Assembly (NCBI GenBank): GCA_016712525.1
Contig: JADJQX010000007.1
Location: 1,674,001 to 1,738,000, forward strand
Reading direction: 5' to 3'
DNA length: 64,000 nt
From: Myxococcales bacterium
Lineage (GTDB): Bacteria > Myxococcota_A > Polyangia > Polyangiales > Polyangiaceae
How positions within the stretch are numbered: position 1 is the stretch's first letter; each line of letters starts with the position of its first letter. Below the pieces are notes generated by a model. It saw nothing but the letters and a program-made list of their open reading frames with translations. It was not told where the DNA came from and did not search any database. This document shows, piece after piece, positions 63,614 to 64,000 of this stretch. The translations under genes and the position numbers were made by a program.

Positions 63614-64000
63614 TCAGTTCTTCGTGAACGCGCCCACGACCTTCTTCGCGAACCCGTCGTACGCCGAGTCGGCCATCTGGCCGTAGACGCGCTCTTCGAG
63701 GGGGCCGTCCCCTGTCTCGCGGAGCTGGGGCACGGTCACGCCCTTCCAGACGTCGTGCTTGGTCTTGAACGTGCGGCGGTCTTGCGGGAGCACGAGGACG
63801 GCATCGAAGCCGAAGTTCAGCCCCACGATCGTGACCCGAGGCTTTCGGCTCGTGTAGGTGTGCCCCGACCAGTCGGCCCCGTGTACGAGGAAGAGGGTCG
63901 GCGCCGTGACCTTCGGGAACGGATCTTCGGCCTTTCCCGCGTCGGGCTCCGCCGCGCTCTGCACCACGTGGACGAGCTCCTTGTCGAAGCCCTCGGCGAG
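63614..64000 (-). CDS. C-terminal fragment of an unrecognised protein, cut by window edge
   Basis: 129 residues are readable with no stop up to the window edge, so the N-terminus lies outside. Visible sequence includes TLFLVHGADWSGHTYTSR, VTIVGLNFGFDAVLVLPQDRRTF and EERVYGQMADSAYDGFAKKVVGAF. Codon use fits the neighbours. The C-terminal position of VHGADWSG makes an alpha/beta hydrolase assignment unsafe; no family is assigned. Confidence 0.6.
   Translation of the reverse strand, partial: LAEGFDKELVHVVQSAAEPDAGKAEDPFPKVTAPTLFLVHGADWSGHTYTSRKPRVTIVGLNFGFDAVLVLPQDRRTFKTKHDVWKGVTVPQLRETGDGPLEERVYGQMADSAYDGFAKKVVGAFTKN

Noticed and set aside
63614..64000. Alpha/beta hydrolase based on VHGADWSG
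   Set aside because: The motif sits near the C-terminus with no nucleophile elbow or catalytic His visible; family left open.

Overview
The window is 64 kb of very GC-rich bacterial DNA with densely packed genes, strong third-position GC bias and frequent GTG/TTG starts in 4-base overlaps. The gene content suggests a myxobacterium of the Polyangia type (Myxococcota): Ser/Thr protein kinases, an FMN-dependent (type 2) IPP isomerase, a tyrosine autokinase polysaccharide locus, a zinc-ribbon/TonB-like envelope protein, a DUF2330 protein, and many Cys-rich lipoproteins with Asp/Ala-rich tails. This placement is inferred from content; no rRNA or other phylogenetic marker is present. I found no tRNA, rRNA, CRISPR array, insertion sequence or prophage.

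Layout. 0-5 kb: isoprenoid genes (polyprenyl diphosphate synthase, cut by the window edge, diverging from fni), a CheY-like regulator coupled to trpF, and a glutamate-cysteine ligase. 5-15 kb: a minus-strand MoxR/Bat-type operon (coiled-coil membrane protein with a Gly/Gln repeat, MoxR ATPase, DUF58 protein, two large VWA membrane proteins) plus a membrane protein of unknown function. 15-24 kb: an exopolysaccharide locus with an initiating glycosyl-phosphate transferase fused to a Rossmann domain, a sugar-nucleotide epimerase, a tyrosine autokinase, a TPR-bearing O-antigen ligase-like protein and a nucleotidyltransferase. 24-33 kb: signalling and miscellaneous genes (small peptidoglycan-binding-domain protein, kinase, zinc-ribbon protein, M14-type amidohydrolase, O-methyltransferase, lipoproteins, HAD phosphatase, hydroxyacid dehydrogenase-like protein, PHP phosphoesterase). 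33.8-39 kb: the most unusual locus, a single 996-residue protein joining a CBM48-like domain, a GH13 alpha-amylase barrel with intact catalytic residues, and a radical SAM/SPASM enzyme, followed by a coupled CBS / APH-type kinase / APS-kinase-like P-loop operon. 39-53 kb: lactate dehydrogenase, acyl-CoA synthetase, three secreted or lipoprotein-like proteins, HrpA helicase, aldo/keto reductase, a tandem kinase-pseudokinase and a methyltransferase. 53-64 kb: addB-addA recombination nuclease-helicase, a small secreted protein, an M3 metallopeptidase lipoprotein, a DUF2330 protein and a fragment at the right edge.

The strongest candidate for an undescribed system is the GH13-radical SAM fusion with its downstream kinases: it suggests an enzyme acting on an alpha-glucan or sugar together with radical chemistry, with no recognisable precursor peptide nearby. 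A second signal is a perfect stem that would bury the ribosome binding site of the O-methyltransferase mRNA.
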